From: JBGAKG01 sp044224495
Lineage (GTDB): Bacteria; Myxococcota_A; Polyangia; Polyangiales; Polyangiaceae
Reading direction: 5' to 3'
Length of the DNA stretch: 64,000 nt
NCBI GenBank assembly: GCA_044224495.1
Contig: JBGAKG010000010.1
Location: 186,001-250,000, forward strand
Position numbers and translations under genes: made by a program. Below are positions 38,270 through 46,363 of this stretch, one piece after another. Within the stretch, counting starts at the first letter, position 1. Every line of letters starts with the position of its first letter. The notes beneath the pieces were generated by a model that ran no database searches, had not been told where the DNA came from, and saw only the letters and a list, made by a program, of their open reading frames with translations.

Positions 38270-39681
38270 AGCGACTCCTCCTCGTCTCCGGCTGGGCATT
38301 CGCGCTCGCGTGCGGTGGCACCACCTTGCCGCCCGCGGGTCAGCTCGTCGTCCACATCGGGACGGATGCTCCGCTCCCCGCCGCGCCCGGGGACCCCGCC
38401 CCCGCGATCCCTCCGCTCTTCGATCGCATCCGCGTCTCGGTCTTCGAGCCCAGCGCCGTCGCCTCTGCGACCCCGCAGCCGTGCAAGGGCTGCGTCGGTG
38501 ACTTCCCGATCGACTCCACGAAGATGGGCGCCGGCAAGGTCTCGTTCGGCGTGGTCCTCGCGACGGGCGTCTCCGGCTACGTCGCGCGGATCGACATGTT
38601 CCGCGGCGTCGCGATGACGCTCGGCGACCCGATCCCGCGCGCGACCGTGACCAAGTACGTCACGCTGCCGCCGGTCGGGGCGGACGGCATCATCGACGTG
38701 GGCGTCTTCCTCTCCGTCGACGAGGTGGGCGTGCCGGTGGGCTCGCTCAAGGCACCGGTTCAGCCGCTCGCGGGGCCGCCCGCGTACGAGCGCGTCGGGA
38801 GCTGGCCCGGCGCCGCCCGCGTTCCGTGCAGCCAACCCCCGAAGTTCGGCGAGGCCTGCGTGCCGGGTGGCGCGTACTGGATGGGCAACCCGAACCTGAG
38901 CGAGCAGCGCGCGGCCGACTCGCCGACGACGCCGCACCTCGTGATCGTCGAGCCGTTCTTCTACGACACGAGCGAGGTCACGGTGTCCGCGTTCCGCTCG
39001 TCCAACCTCGCGCTCCTCGGCCCCGATCCGAACGATCCGAAGAAGAGCATCGCCACCGACCCGATCGACGGGACCGGTCGCGATCTGTCCGAGCGCGAGT
39101 ACTGGTGCACGTACACGACCGACGTCGCCAAGAACGAGCAGCTGCCGTTGAACTGCGTCTCGTGGGCCAAGGCCGTCGAGTACTGCAAGGCGCGCGGCGG
39201 CGACCTCGCCACCGAGGCGCAGTTCGAGTACGTCGCGACCGGCATGGCGTCCAACATGTACGTCTGGGGCAACGATCCTCCGACGTGCGGGGACGCGGTC
39301 TACGCGCGCGGCGGCATCGGCGCGTTCGCGGCGAGCGGCAACGACTGCAACCTCACCGGGCGCACCGGCGGCGTTCTGCCTCCGGGCAGCGGAGCACGCG
39401 ATCGGCTCGAGATCGGCGGGGTGACCATCGTCGACGTCGTCGGCAACGTCAGCGAGTGGACGATCGACAAGTGGAACCGAACGACCGAGCCGTGCTGGAC
39501 GGCGCCGATCCTGTACGCGCCGAAGTGCGCGACGGTGAGCGCCGCCGATGGCGATCTCCAGTCCATCCGCGGCGGCGCGTGGCCGGTCACGAAGGGCGAA
39601 GCCCAGTCGGCGCAGCGCAACCCGAAGGCGGGCGCGGCGCGTCCGCAGACCGGTTTCCGCTGCGCGCGCCCGGGGCGCTGA
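38266..39681 (+). CDS. Second FGE-sulfatase-fold lipoprotein, catalytic cysteines absent
   Basis: A 471-aa paralog of the preceding product, joined to it by an ATGA overlap. Signal peptide with Cys16 (FALACGG); residues about 20-180 are a beta-rich N-terminal domain containing CKGC; the FGE fold runs from about 190: CVPGGAYWMGNPN, FFYDTSEVTVSAFRSS, PLNCVSWAKAVEYCKARGGD, LATEAQFEYVATG, DVVGNVSEWTID and TGFRCARPG. As in its neighbour, the cysteine pair of true formylglycine-generating enzymes is replaced (SIRGGAWPVTKGEAQSAQ). It is the last gene of the five-gene kinase operon and converges on the lipocalin-like gene, with both stops in a small hairpin. Confidence 0.88.
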   Translation: MKRLLLVSGWAFALACGGTTLPPAGQLVVHIGTDAPLPAAPGDPAPAIPPLFDRIRVSVFEPSAVASATPQPCKGCVGDFPIDSTKMGAGKVSFGVVLATGVSGYVARIDMFRGVAMTLGDPIPRATVTKYVTLPPVGADGIIDVGVFLSVDEVGVPVGSLKAPVQPLAGPPAYERVGSWPGAARVPCSQPPKFGEACVPGGAYWMGNPNLSEQRAADSPTTPHLVIVEPFFYDTSEVTVSAFRSSNLALLGPDPNDPKKSIATDPIDGTGRDLSEREYWCTYTTDVAKNEQLPLNCVSWAKAVEYCKARGGDLATEAQFEYVATGMASNMYVWGNDPPTCGDAVYARGGIGAFAASGNDCNLTGRTGGVLPPGSGARDRLEIGGVTIVDVVGNVSEWTIDKWNRTTEPCWTAPILYAPKCATVSAADGDLQSIRGGAWPVTKGEAQSAQRNPKAGAARPQTGFRCARPGR

Positions 39682-39693
39682 GCGGCGCTCAGC
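39677..39693. terminator. Small hairpin containing both convergent stop codons
   Basis: GCTGAGC-GGC-GCTCAGC is a perfect 7-bp stem with a 3-base loop that includes the TGA of the FGE-like gene and the TGA of the opposite gene. There is no U-tract. It may act as a weak bidirectional terminator or mRNA 3' stabiliser. Confidence 0.35.
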
Positions 39694-40690
39694 CCAAACG
39701 GACCACGCCTGCGGGCGGCGGCGCGTCGCTCAAGAGCTCGAACGCGGCGCGCGAGCTCGTGGTCAACCGCCGCACGTGGCCGTGGCGCTCGATCTCGAGC
39801 GTGCACCGACCGAGCTTGGAGTTGAGGCACGTCTTGGTCCCGCCGGGAGGGTTCCGGTACGGGAGCGCGACGAACGAAGACGCGGGCGCGCCGATCGCCG
39901 CGCGGACGCGCACGCCCTCGCTCTCGGTCTCGAGGTCCCAGAAGAAGGGGGCGTAGAACGCGCGTGCGGCGAGCGCGCGCCGGACGGAGTTGAGACGCAG
40001 CTCCTCGCCGTCGAGTCGGAGCACGAGCACGGTGGTCCGCGGTCCGAGGACGGGACCCAGCGCGATCCGCGCCGTCGATACCTCGAGGAACGCATCGGGC
40101 GCTTCGTCGAAGCCGCAGACTTGGCCCCACGCGTACTCGTCGGTGTGGCGGCTGCCCCAGTTGTGGTTCTGCGAGCCGAGCCAACCGTCGATCGGGATCG
40201 CGGCAGCGCCGGCTCCGTCGTCGACCGTGAGCGTGCCCTCGAAGCGCGCGTTCGGCGAAGCCACGAGCGACTTGGCGCGCGGAAACCCACCGCCGTACAT
40301 GCGCTCCGGCAACAGGAGGAGCGGTGCTTGCCCACCGCTCCAGCGGAGCGCCCAAGCCATCGAGCTCGCGCCGCGCTTGGCGCGCCCTTCGAGCGAGCCG
40401 TCACCCAGGCGGGCGGTCGCGATCGCTACGCCGAGCCCGTGCTTCGAGAAGGAGCACACGTCGAGCGGGTGCTCTTCCTTCACCGCGACGACGCGCTTGT
40501 TCTCGCCGTCGAACCAGACCGCCCAGAGCTCGCCCTCGCGGGTGGCGCCGCCCTTCGCGGCGAAGATGGTGTAGCGGATCCAGAACCCGAGCTTCTTCGT
40601 CGGGTGGTTCGCGCGGAGGAACCAGCTCTCGTAGTGGCCCGCCTCCGACTTCGGATCGAAGTGGGCGCCGTTGACGTCGAAGCTGGTCAT
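39689..40690 (-). CDS. Lipocalin-like (CrtC/AttH-type) protein coupled to GMC oxidase
   Basis: A 333-aa protein without signal peptide. It has the two-barrel lipocalin layout of hydroxyneurosporene synthase/AttH-type proteins: HYESWFLRANHPTKKLGFWI, GELWAVWFDGE, and the signature QNHNWGSRHTDEYAWGQVCG in the centre, then a second beta-rich half ending near residue 333. These proteins bind or hydrate hydrophobic molecules such as carotenoids and other lipids. The ATG at 40690 overlaps the GMC oxidoreductase stop (ATGA), so both come from one FadR-controlled message; a shared lipid substrate is the inference. The long in-frame extension upstream lies within the GMC gene and is ignored. Confidence 0.82.
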   Translation of the reverse strand: MTSFDVNGAHFDPKSEAGHYESWFLRANHPTKKLGFWIRYTIFAAKGGATREGELWAVWFDGENKRVVAVKEEHPLDVCSFSKHGLGVAIATARLGDGSLEGRAKRGASSMAWALRWSGGQAPLLLLPERMYGGGFPRAKSLVASPNARFEGTLTVDDGAGAAAIPIDGWLGSQNHNWGSRHTDEYAWGQVCGFDEAPDAFLEVSTARIALGPVLGPRTTVLVLRLDGEELRLNSVRRALAARAFYAPFFWDLETESEGVRVRAAIGAPASSFVALPYRNPPGGTKTCLNSKLGRCTLEIERHGHVRRLTTSSRAAFELLSDAPPPAGVVRLG

Positions 40691-42594
40691 GACAGGCGCG
40701 AGGATATGACCTCGCCCGCGCGGAGAGCCATCGCCATGATCGTCATCTGCGGGTTCACGCCGAGGGGGCCTGCGACCACGCTGCCGTCGGCGACGTAGAG
40801 CGACTGCACCTCGTGCGTCTGGTGGTCGGGCCCGACGACGCTGCGATACGGGTTCTCGCCCATGCGGCACGTACCGAGCAGGTGATAGGCGCTCACCTCG
40901 ATGTCGCCCGGGGCCAGGCGCGCCGAGCGCAGGCGCTCCACGTCGGCCTTGCTCGTGACCTCGTCGAAGCCGGTGACCATCGGCATGACGCGCTTGGCGC
41001 CCGCGGCGAAGAAGATCTCGCAGAGCGTGGCGAGACCCTCGGCCATCTTGGCGATGTCGTGCGCGTTCATGTCGTAGGTGACGAGCGGGGCGCCGCGCGG
41101 TCCCGGTCGAATGCGGCCGCGCGCCGTGTCCTCGATCATGAAGCCGAACGTCGCGAGGTGGGGGTACTGCTCCATCAGCTCCATGAAGCGGCGCCCGACC
41201 CAGGGGATCGCGAGCGCGGTGACGTCGAGCGGGGTCGAGGCGCCCTCGTAGACGATCGTGGGATCGGTCGGGTGCGTGACGGCGTACCCCTGCGGGATGC
41301 CGCGGCTCATGTCGATCGTCTCGTCGAAGAGCGCCATCACCTTGGTCGCCGGGTGGATGGTGAGGTTCCTCCCGACCTCGCGGCTCTGGAGGAGCTTGGT
41401 CTTCTGGATCAAGACGGGCGTCATGAGCGCGCCCCCCGCGAGGACGACGGCCTCGGCCTTGACCCGGAACGTTCGCCCGGAGCCGAGCGTCCCGTGGACG
41501 CCGCGCGCGCGCCCGCCCTCGACGTCCACGCCGGTCACGTGCGCCGCCGTGACGAGCTGGGCGCCGCGCTCGAGCGCCGCGGGGACGTAGCTCACGTCGG
41601 TCGATCGCTTTGCGCCGGTCGGGCACCCGAAGCAGCACACGCCTTGGCCGTCGCACCCGGGCGCGTTGCGCGGGAGGGTCTCGTGCGCGAGCCCGAGCTT
41701 GCCGGCGCCGCGCGCGACCACGCGCCCGACGCCGCCGGTGTGCTCCATCGGCGCGTGCTCGACTTGGAGCATCGCCTCGACCTTCTCGTAGTAGGGCGCC
41801 ATCGACGCGCTCGAGAACCACGAGAGGCCGAGCTCCTTCCGCCAGCGCGCGAACGTTCGCTCGGGCGTGCGGAAGCACGTGCCCGAGTTGATCAAGGTCG
41901 TGCCACCGACGGCCCGTCCGGCCCAAATTGGGATGCCCGCGTTCCCGAACGCGACGGTGAGCCCGTGATCGCGGTAGAGACGGTTCGACATCTCCGCGGC
42001 GCGCGTCGTGAACGTCGAGCGGCGGTGGTAGTCGCCCTCCTCGAGCAGGAGAACCGCGTGCCCGCGCGAAGCGAGCTCGTGCGCGCAGGCCGCTCCGCCG
42101 GCGCCGGTACCGACGACGACGACCTCGCACTCGAGCTCGAGATCCTCGTCCACCTCGCGCCCGTTCGTGACCTGCGCCATCCACCGCGCGGGCTCGTCGC
42201 GCGTGCGCTCGCGCCGATCGCCGTGGGGCGGGCAGCCGACGTGCTCGAACATCTTCGCGTCGTCGAAGTGGGCCGACTTGATCGGCGTGAGGATGACGCG
42301 GAGGAGCGAGCGCGTGGCGTGGCTCGACGAGGTCTGCCACCCCTCGAGGAACGCAATCGCCCGCTCGCGCGACAGCTTCGTGAGCGGGCGGCCGGCGATG
42401 GGCACGGCTGCCGCTTCGGCGGCCCAGAGCAGCCCGCGCACGCCGCGAACGGCGGTCGGGCTCGTGGAGGCGAGCCATCGTTCGAGCCGCGCGACGGTGC
42501 CGTCGCCACCGCCTTCCAGGAAGGTGCCTGCGGGGAGGGCGGCGGCGGCGAGTGCGTGCGCAATCTTCGCTTCGTGCGCGGAGAGGGTGGCCAT
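40687..42594 (-). CDS. GMC-family FAD oxidoreductase (long-chain alcohol oxidase-like)
   Basis: A 635-aa flavoenzyme. An N-terminal helical extension (residues 1-140) precedes the FAD-binding VVVGTGAGGAACAHELASRG with LLLEEG. AGRAVGGTTLINSGTCFRTP is the GMC signature region, and the C-terminus has HLLGTCRMG and VADGSVVAGPLGVNPQMTI, containing the catalytic His and flavin contacts. CCFGCPTGAKRSTD and the helical N-terminus resemble plant and yeast long-chain fatty alcohol oxidases more than glucose or cholesterol oxidases. It would oxidise a hydrophobic alcohol using O2 or another acceptor. The gene is divergent from a FadR-like regulator across a 43-base interval with a FadR-type palindrome. 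Confidence 0.88.
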   Translation of the reverse strand: MATLSAHEAKIAHALAAAALPAGTFLEGGGDGTVARLERWLASTSPTAVRGVRGLLWAAEAAAVPIAGRPLTKLSRERAIAFLEGWQTSSSHATRSLLRVILTPIKSAHFDDAKMFEHVGCPPHGDRRERTRDEPARWMAQVTNGREVDEDLELECEVVVVGTGAGGAACAHELASRGHAVLLLEEGDYHRRSTFTTRAAEMSNRLYRDHGLTVAFGNAGIPIWAGRAVGGTTLINSGTCFRTPERTFARWRKELGLSWFSSASMAPYYEKVEAMLQVEHAPMEHTGGVGRVVARGAGKLGLAHETLPRNAPGCDGQGVCCFGCPTGAKRSTDVSYVPAALERGAQLVTAAHVTGVDVEGGRARGVHGTLGSGRTFRVKAEAVVLAGGALMTPVLIQKTKLLQSREVGRNLTIHPATKVMALFDETIDMSRGIPQGYAVTHPTDPTIVYEGASTPLDVTALAIPWVGRRFMELMEQYPHLATFGFMIEDTARGRIRPGPRGAPLVTYDMNAHDIAKMAEGLATLCEIFFAAGAKRVMPMVTGFDEVTSKADVERLRSARLAPGDIEVSAYHLLGTCRMGENPYRSVVGPDHQTHEVQSLYVADGSVVAGPLGVNPQMTIMAMALRAGEVISSRLS

Positions 42595-42638
42595 GGGGTC
42601 CGGGAGGGACTATAAAAGTGGTCGGACCACCCGGCCAA
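42588..42638. promoter_or_regulatory. FadR-type operator with overlapping divergent promoters
   Basis: GTGGTCGGACCAC (42618-42630) is a perfect palindrome around one base and contains TGGTCGGACCA, the core of E. coli FadR sites. On the plus strand TATAAA (42611-42616) with TGGCCA 17 bases upstream lies just before it; on the minus strand TATAGT (42614-42609) with TTGGCC (42638-42633), spacer 18, encloses it. One dimer would therefore cover both promoters: its own gene and the GMC-lipocalin pair. Confidence 0.75.
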
Positions 42639-43393
42639 TGGAAAAAGACACTCTCTTTCGGGCGCTCCGGCGCGTGCGCGCGAGCGATCAGGTCGCGGGC
42701 GAGGTGACGAACCGGATCCTCGACGGCGATCTCCGCCCCGGCGACAAGCTGCCCGGGGAGCGGGACCTCGCCGATCAGTTCCGCGTCAACCGGTCGACCG
42801 TGCGGGAAGCGATCAAGTCGCTCTCCGACTTGGGCCTCGTGGTCTCGAGGCACGGCGGCGGGACGGTGGTGCAGGACTACATGGTCCGGGCGGGGCTGAA
42901 GATCCTGCCGCACCTCTTTCTGCGCGGGGACGATCGGGGAGAGCTCCTGCGCTCGGTCCTGGAGTCGCGCCGGATCTTCGCGGTCGAGGTCACGCGCCTG
43001 GCCGCGGGGCGGGCGAAGAAGAAGGAGATCGCGCTCCTCGCAGAGCTCGTGGACCAGATGGAGGGGGTCATCGACGATCGCGCCACGTTCCAAGCGCTCG
43101 ACTTCGATTTCGTCCACATCCTGGCGCGCGCGAGCGAAAACTGGGTGTTTCGCCTGGTGACGAACTCCGTCCGGCCGATCTACGACGAGCGGCCGGAGCT
43201 GTTCCTCGCGCTCGTGGACGAGCCGAAGCCGATCGTGGCCGGGTACCGACAGGTGATCGAGGCGATCGAGGCGGGCGATGCCGATCGCGCCGCGCGAGCG
43301 ATCGAAAAAGTGATGCGCGCGGGCGAGGCGAAGCTCGAAGCTGCGCTCGGCCTGGGACAGAAGAAGAAGAGCGAGAAGGGGAAGGCGCGATGA
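42638..43393 (+). CDS. FadR-like GntR-family transcriptional regulator
   Basis: A 251-aa regulator. The winged helix (VTNRILDGDLRPGDKLPGER, then FRVNRSTVREAIKSLSDLG and a SRHGGGT wing) aligns without gaps to E. coli FadR: Arg42, Arg52, Arg56 and His72 fall exactly seven positions after FadR Arg35, Arg45, Arg49 and His65, its DNA contacts. The all-helical C-terminal domain (FDFVHILARASENWVFRLV, then NSVRPIYDERPELF) resembles the FadR_C/FCD group, so an acyl-CoA or related ligand is plausible but not shown. A FadR-type palindrome lies 8 bases upstream of its ATG. Its stop overlaps the next gene (ATGA). Confidence 0.92.
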   Translation: MEKDTLFRALRRVRASDQVAGEVTNRILDGDLRPGDKLPGERDLADQFRVNRSTVREAIKSLSDLGLVVSRHGGGTVVQDYMVRAGLKILPHLFLRGDDRGELLRSVLESRRIFAVEVTRLAAGRAKKKEIALLAELVDQMEGVIDDRATFQALDFDFVHILARASENWVFRLVTNSVRPIYDERPELFLALVDEPKPIVAGYRQVIEAIEAGDADRAARAIEKVMRAGEAKLEAALGLGQKKKSEKGKAR

Positions 43394-43812
43394 CGATCCT
43401 GCGCTTCGACGAAGAGATGGGCGGCGTCACGGCGGACGGGCGGAGGCTTCACCTCCGGCTCCACGTCGAGGCAAAGAAGGTCCGGCGCATGCTCCTCGCC
43501 CAGACGATGGAGCTCCGCGGTGAGGTCGACCTGGAGCGCGTCTGCAAGGGCGCGCCGCTCCAGGGAACCCTCATCGTCGGCAAGCCTTGGCACCGCATCA
43601 TGCGGTACGAGCTCGCGTTCCACGGCGACGACGGCGCGCGCTACCGCTTCGTCGGGAAGAAGAACGTGCGCTACCTTTCTCCGCGCGAGTCGCTCACGAC
43701 GCTCGCGGGCGAGATCACGCGCAATGGAGACGAGTACACGACCGCGACCGTCACGTTCCGCTGGGCCGACCTCCCGGAGTTCCTCCGCAGCTTCCGGCTC
43801 GAAGCGCGCTGA
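43390..43812 (+). CDS. 140-aa beta-rich protein coupled to the FadR-like gene
   Basis: A 140-aa cytoplasmic protein starting in an ATGA overlap with the regulator gene. It begins FDEEMGGVTADGRRLHLRLH and contains KGAPLQGTLIV, the pattern MRYELAFHGDDGARYRFVG and KKNVRYLSPRESLTTLAGEI, apparently an all-beta barrel. I recall a similar module (E-x-M-x-G near the start, a M-x-Y-x-L-x-F-x-x-x-x-G strand, G-x-K) at the ends of, or next to, GMC and cholesterol oxidases in actinobacteria and myxobacteria, consistent with the divergent GMC oxidase here; that link is memory-based. No catalytic residues are evident. Confidence 0.75.
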   Translation: MTILRFDEEMGGVTADGRRLHLRLHVEAKKVRRMLLAQTMELRGEVDLERVCKGAPLQGTLIVGKPWHRIMRYELAFHGDDGARYRFVGKKNVRYLSPRESLTTLAGEITRNGDEYTTATVTFRWADLPEFLRSFRLEAR

Positions 43813-44953
43813 GCGCGGCGGGCGCGCGGCGTTCCTCGCCGTCGTCGCGCTCGCGCTGGCGGCGTGTGGTCATCGCGCGGGGCAGGGCACGGCTGCGCCG
43901 ACTGCGCCGGGCACGGAGAGCACGCCGCCGGAGTGGCTCTGCCTGCCCGGGCGCGCCGACCCGTGCGCCGGCGATTTGACGACGACGGAGATCGCGCGTG
44001 ACGGCTCGCGAACGGTCGTCCCCGTCACGCGCGCGGCGGCGCCGGCGGTGGACTGCTTCTACGTGTACCCGACCGTGGATCTGGAGCTCCGGCCCGGCAA
44101 TCACCGCGATCTGACGGATACGACGCGCATGGCGAACGTGACGTTCGCGCAGGCGGCGCAGCTCCAGCAGGTCTGCGCGCTCTACGCGCCGCTCTACCAT
44201 CAGGTCACGCTCGGGACGTACCTCCAGCCGCGAGAGCGGTTGGAAGCCGGGCTCGCGCTCGCGTTCGCGGACGTGGAGCGGGCGTTCGCCGAGTACCTCG
44301 CGAAGTACGATCGCGGGCGCAAGCTCGTGCTGATCGGGCACTCGCAGGGCGCCGAGATGGTGGTCCGGCTGGTGAAGCGCTTCTTCGAGCCCGATCCGAA
44401 GCTGCGCGACCGGCTCCTGTTCGCGATGCCGATCGGCGGCGATGTCGAGACGGCGCCCGGCAGCGATCGGGGTGGCACGTTCGTGAACCTTCCTATTTGT
44501 ACCAAAGAGGGACAAGTCGGTTGCGTCGTCGCGTACCGGTCGTGGGCGCAGGATCGAGCGGTGGTGCCGGGGCGCACGGCTCCGCCGGCGGGGAGGGTGA
44601 CGGCCTGCGTCTCTCCGGCCGACGTGGCGGGCACGGCGCCGCACGAGCTCGCGCGGAGCATCTTTCACCTGACGCCGGAGGCGGCGAAGCACCTCCACGG
44701 GATCGACGACGTCCGCACGCCGTTCGTGGCGTTCACGGGTTACTACCGAGCGAGCTGCGCGGACGGACCGGCGGGCTTCCGCACGCTCTCCGTCGACGTG
44801 AAGGGGCAACCGGGCGACGCGCGTCCGCCGCCGATCGACTTCGAGCGCGATCTGCCGAAGAACGGGCTCCTGGCGACGTTGGGGCTGCACTTGCTCGACC
44901 TCCAGCTCCCGCAGGGAGATCTGATCGAGCTGATTCGACGCGCCTCGCCCTGA
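43724..44953 (+). CDS. DUF3089-type alpha/beta hydrolase lipoprotein
   Basis: A lipase-like exported hydrolase. The secreted part starts after a strong lipobox (VVALALAAC) and has CFYVYPTVDLELRPGNH, YAPLYHQVTLGTYL, the nucleophile elbow IGHSQGAEM (Ser207 when counted from 43724), and late FHLTPEAAKHLHGIDDVRTP with a likely Asp/His pair, matching DUF3089. Start selection is a problem: no ATG, GTG or TTG lies in frame between the upstream stop and the signal peptide. The nearest, ATG 43724, overlaps the preceding gene by 89 bases and gives an unusually long 47-residue pre-Cys segment, so a non-standard start near 43800 is possible. It is probably in the FadR operon. Confidence 0.8.
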   Translation: METSTRPRPSRSAGPTSRSSSAASGSKRAERGGRAAFLAVVALALAACGHRAGQGTAAPTAPGTESTPPEWLCLPGRADPCAGDLTTTEIARDGSRTVVPVTRAAAPAVDCFYVYPTVDLELRPGNHRDLTDTTRMANVTFAQAAQLQQVCALYAPLYHQVTLGTYLQPRERLEAGLALAFADVERAFAEYLAKYDRGRKLVLIGHSQGAEMVVRLVKRFFEPDPKLRDRLLFAMPIGGDVETAPGSDRGGTFVNLPICTKEGQVGCVVAYRSWAQDRAVVPGRTAPPAGRVTACVSPADVAGTAPHELARSIFHLTPEAAKHLHGIDDVRTPFVAFTGYYRASCADGPAGFRTLSVDVKGQPGDARPPPIDFERDLPKNGLLATLGLHLLDLQLPQGDLIELIRRASP

Positions 44954-44959
44954 GGGCCG

Positions 44960-46354
44960 TCAGTCGCGGCGTGCCCCGAGCAGCTCGCGCCACAACGAGC
45001 GATCGTCGACGAGCGCCGACCGCAAGCTCGTCGTCGCGAGCTCCCAGCTCGTCTTGCCGAGCTCCCATCCGACGCGCGAGAGACGCCCGACGCTCGGCTC
45101 CTTCAAGCGCCGGAGCGCCAGCCCGACCACGTGCCCGTACTCGCGCACCACGACGGAGGGCCTGCGCTCACGCGTCGACAGGAGCGCCATCGACGCCGCG
45201 CGCCCGCGGCGATCGGTCTGCCAGTAGTGGAGGAGCCCGGCGCGGAGCGCACGCATCGCTTCGCTCTCGCCTCCGAGCGCGCTGCGCAGCGCCGGAGCGA
45301 GGAGGTGGCGCGTCGTCGCAGGCTCGCGGCGCGCGGCTTCGAACGCATCGAACGTGTCCTCCAGATCGCCGGCGGCGTTCTTCCAGGCATCCGCGAGCGC
45401 GACGGCGTCCGACACGCAGAACGCCACGCCGCTCGCCGTGATCGGATGGGCCGCCCCGGCGGCGTCTCCGACGAGCGCGAGGTGCGGCGCGGTTCGTCGG
45501 CGCGTCGTCACCGGATAGACGATGGCGCTGAGCGCGCGCCGCTCGGCGACCTCGCGCTTCACGGCTTCGGCGAGCTCCACCGGCAAGACGTCGAGATCCG
45601 CGAGCGCCGGCGCGGAGGGCGTGCGCTCGTCGACCTCGAACATCATGCGTACCTCGCGCGGGCCGATCCGGTACGCGAGCACCGGGCTCCGTCCCCCGAG
45701 GAACACGTGGCCGTAGCCTTCCGTCGGGAGACGCGCCCCGAGCAGCCGAACGCCGAGCATGCGCTGGGCCGCGCCCCGCACGGTCGGGATGCCCGCAGCG
45801 TCGCGCAGCTTCGATGCGCGTCCGTCGGCTGCCACGATGAGCGGCGTCCGCACGTGCGCGCGCCCCTGCCGCCCGTCGAGGACGAGCTCGAGCTCGGGGA
45901 CGCTCCACCGCTCCGGCGGGAGCACGCGCCCCTCGACCGTCGTGACGTTCGGGTGCGCGCTGGCGTGGCGCAGCATCACCCGCGCGAGCGTGGCGTGCTC
46001 GATCGCGAGCCCGCTCGGGTGCATGCCGGGCACCTCGGCGTACGACAGCACCGTCGGCGCGGCGCCGCGCCCTCCGAAGATCGAGAAGCCGCACGACGGG
46101 ATCGCGCCGGCGTCCCACACGGCGTCCGAGAAGCCGAGCGCCGTCAGCGCCTCGACGGCGGCGGGTTGAAGGAGCTCGCCCGCGAGCCGCTTCTCGTTCG
46201 CGAGACCGGGCTCGCAGAGCAGCACGCGCGCGCCGTGCCGCGCGAACGCCATCGCCGCCGCGCTCCCGGCGAAGCTCCCTCCCGCGACGACGACGTCGAA
46301 GGACGCTCCCGAGACTGCTTCGACTCCGTTCGTGCTCGTCCGCATGGCGCTCAT
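44960..46354 (-). CDS. FAD-dependent monooxygenase-like enzyme (squalene epoxidase/UbiH type)
   Basis: A 464-aa flavoprotein of the aromatic hydroxylase/squalene epoxidase class. It shows the dinucleotide fold VVVAGGSFAGSAAAMAFARH with LLCEP, a middle ADGRASKLRDAAGIP segment (the DG motif region), and ALVGDAAGAAHPITASGVAF, the second FAD-contact GD motif. The C-terminal 70 residues are helical with possible membrane-associated stretches (VVREYGHVVGLALRRL). The substrate is unknown. The start ATG 46354 (or ATG 46345) faces the tryptophanase gene across 172 bases containing a 9-bp inverted repeat, so an indole-type aromatic substrate is a testable guess. Confidence 0.82.
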   Translation of the reverse strand: MSAMRTSTNGVEAVSGASFDVVVAGGSFAGSAAAMAFARHGARVLLCEPGLANEKRLAGELLQPAAVEALTALGFSDAVWDAGAIPSCGFSIFGGRGAAPTVLSYAEVPGMHPSGLAIEHATLARVMLRHASAHPNVTTVEGRVLPPERWSVPELELVLDGRQGRAHVRTPLIVAADGRASKLRDAAGIPTVRGAAQRMLGVRLLGARLPTEGYGHVFLGGRSPVLAYRIGPREVRMMFEVDERTPSAPALADLDVLPVELAEAVKREVAERRALSAIVYPVTTRRRTAPHLALVGDAAGAAHPITASGVAFCVSDAVALADAWKNAAGDLEDTFDAFEAARREPATTRHLLAPALRSALGGESEAMRALRAGLLHYWQTDRRGRAASMALLSTRERRPSVVVREYGHVVGLALRRLKEPSVGRLSRVGWELGKTSWELATTSLRSALVDDRSLWRELLGARRD

Positions 46355-46363
46355 CCCTCTCGC

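Noticed and set aside
36740..39681. The two FGE-fold proteins as active formylglycine-generating enzymes
   Set aside because: The cysteine pair required for catalysis is absent before the final GFRC strand in both.
40691..43117. Upstream extension of the lipocalin-like frame to give an 1142-aa protein
   Set aside because: The extension is the wrong frame of the GMC gene; the ATGA overlap at 40690 marks the real start.
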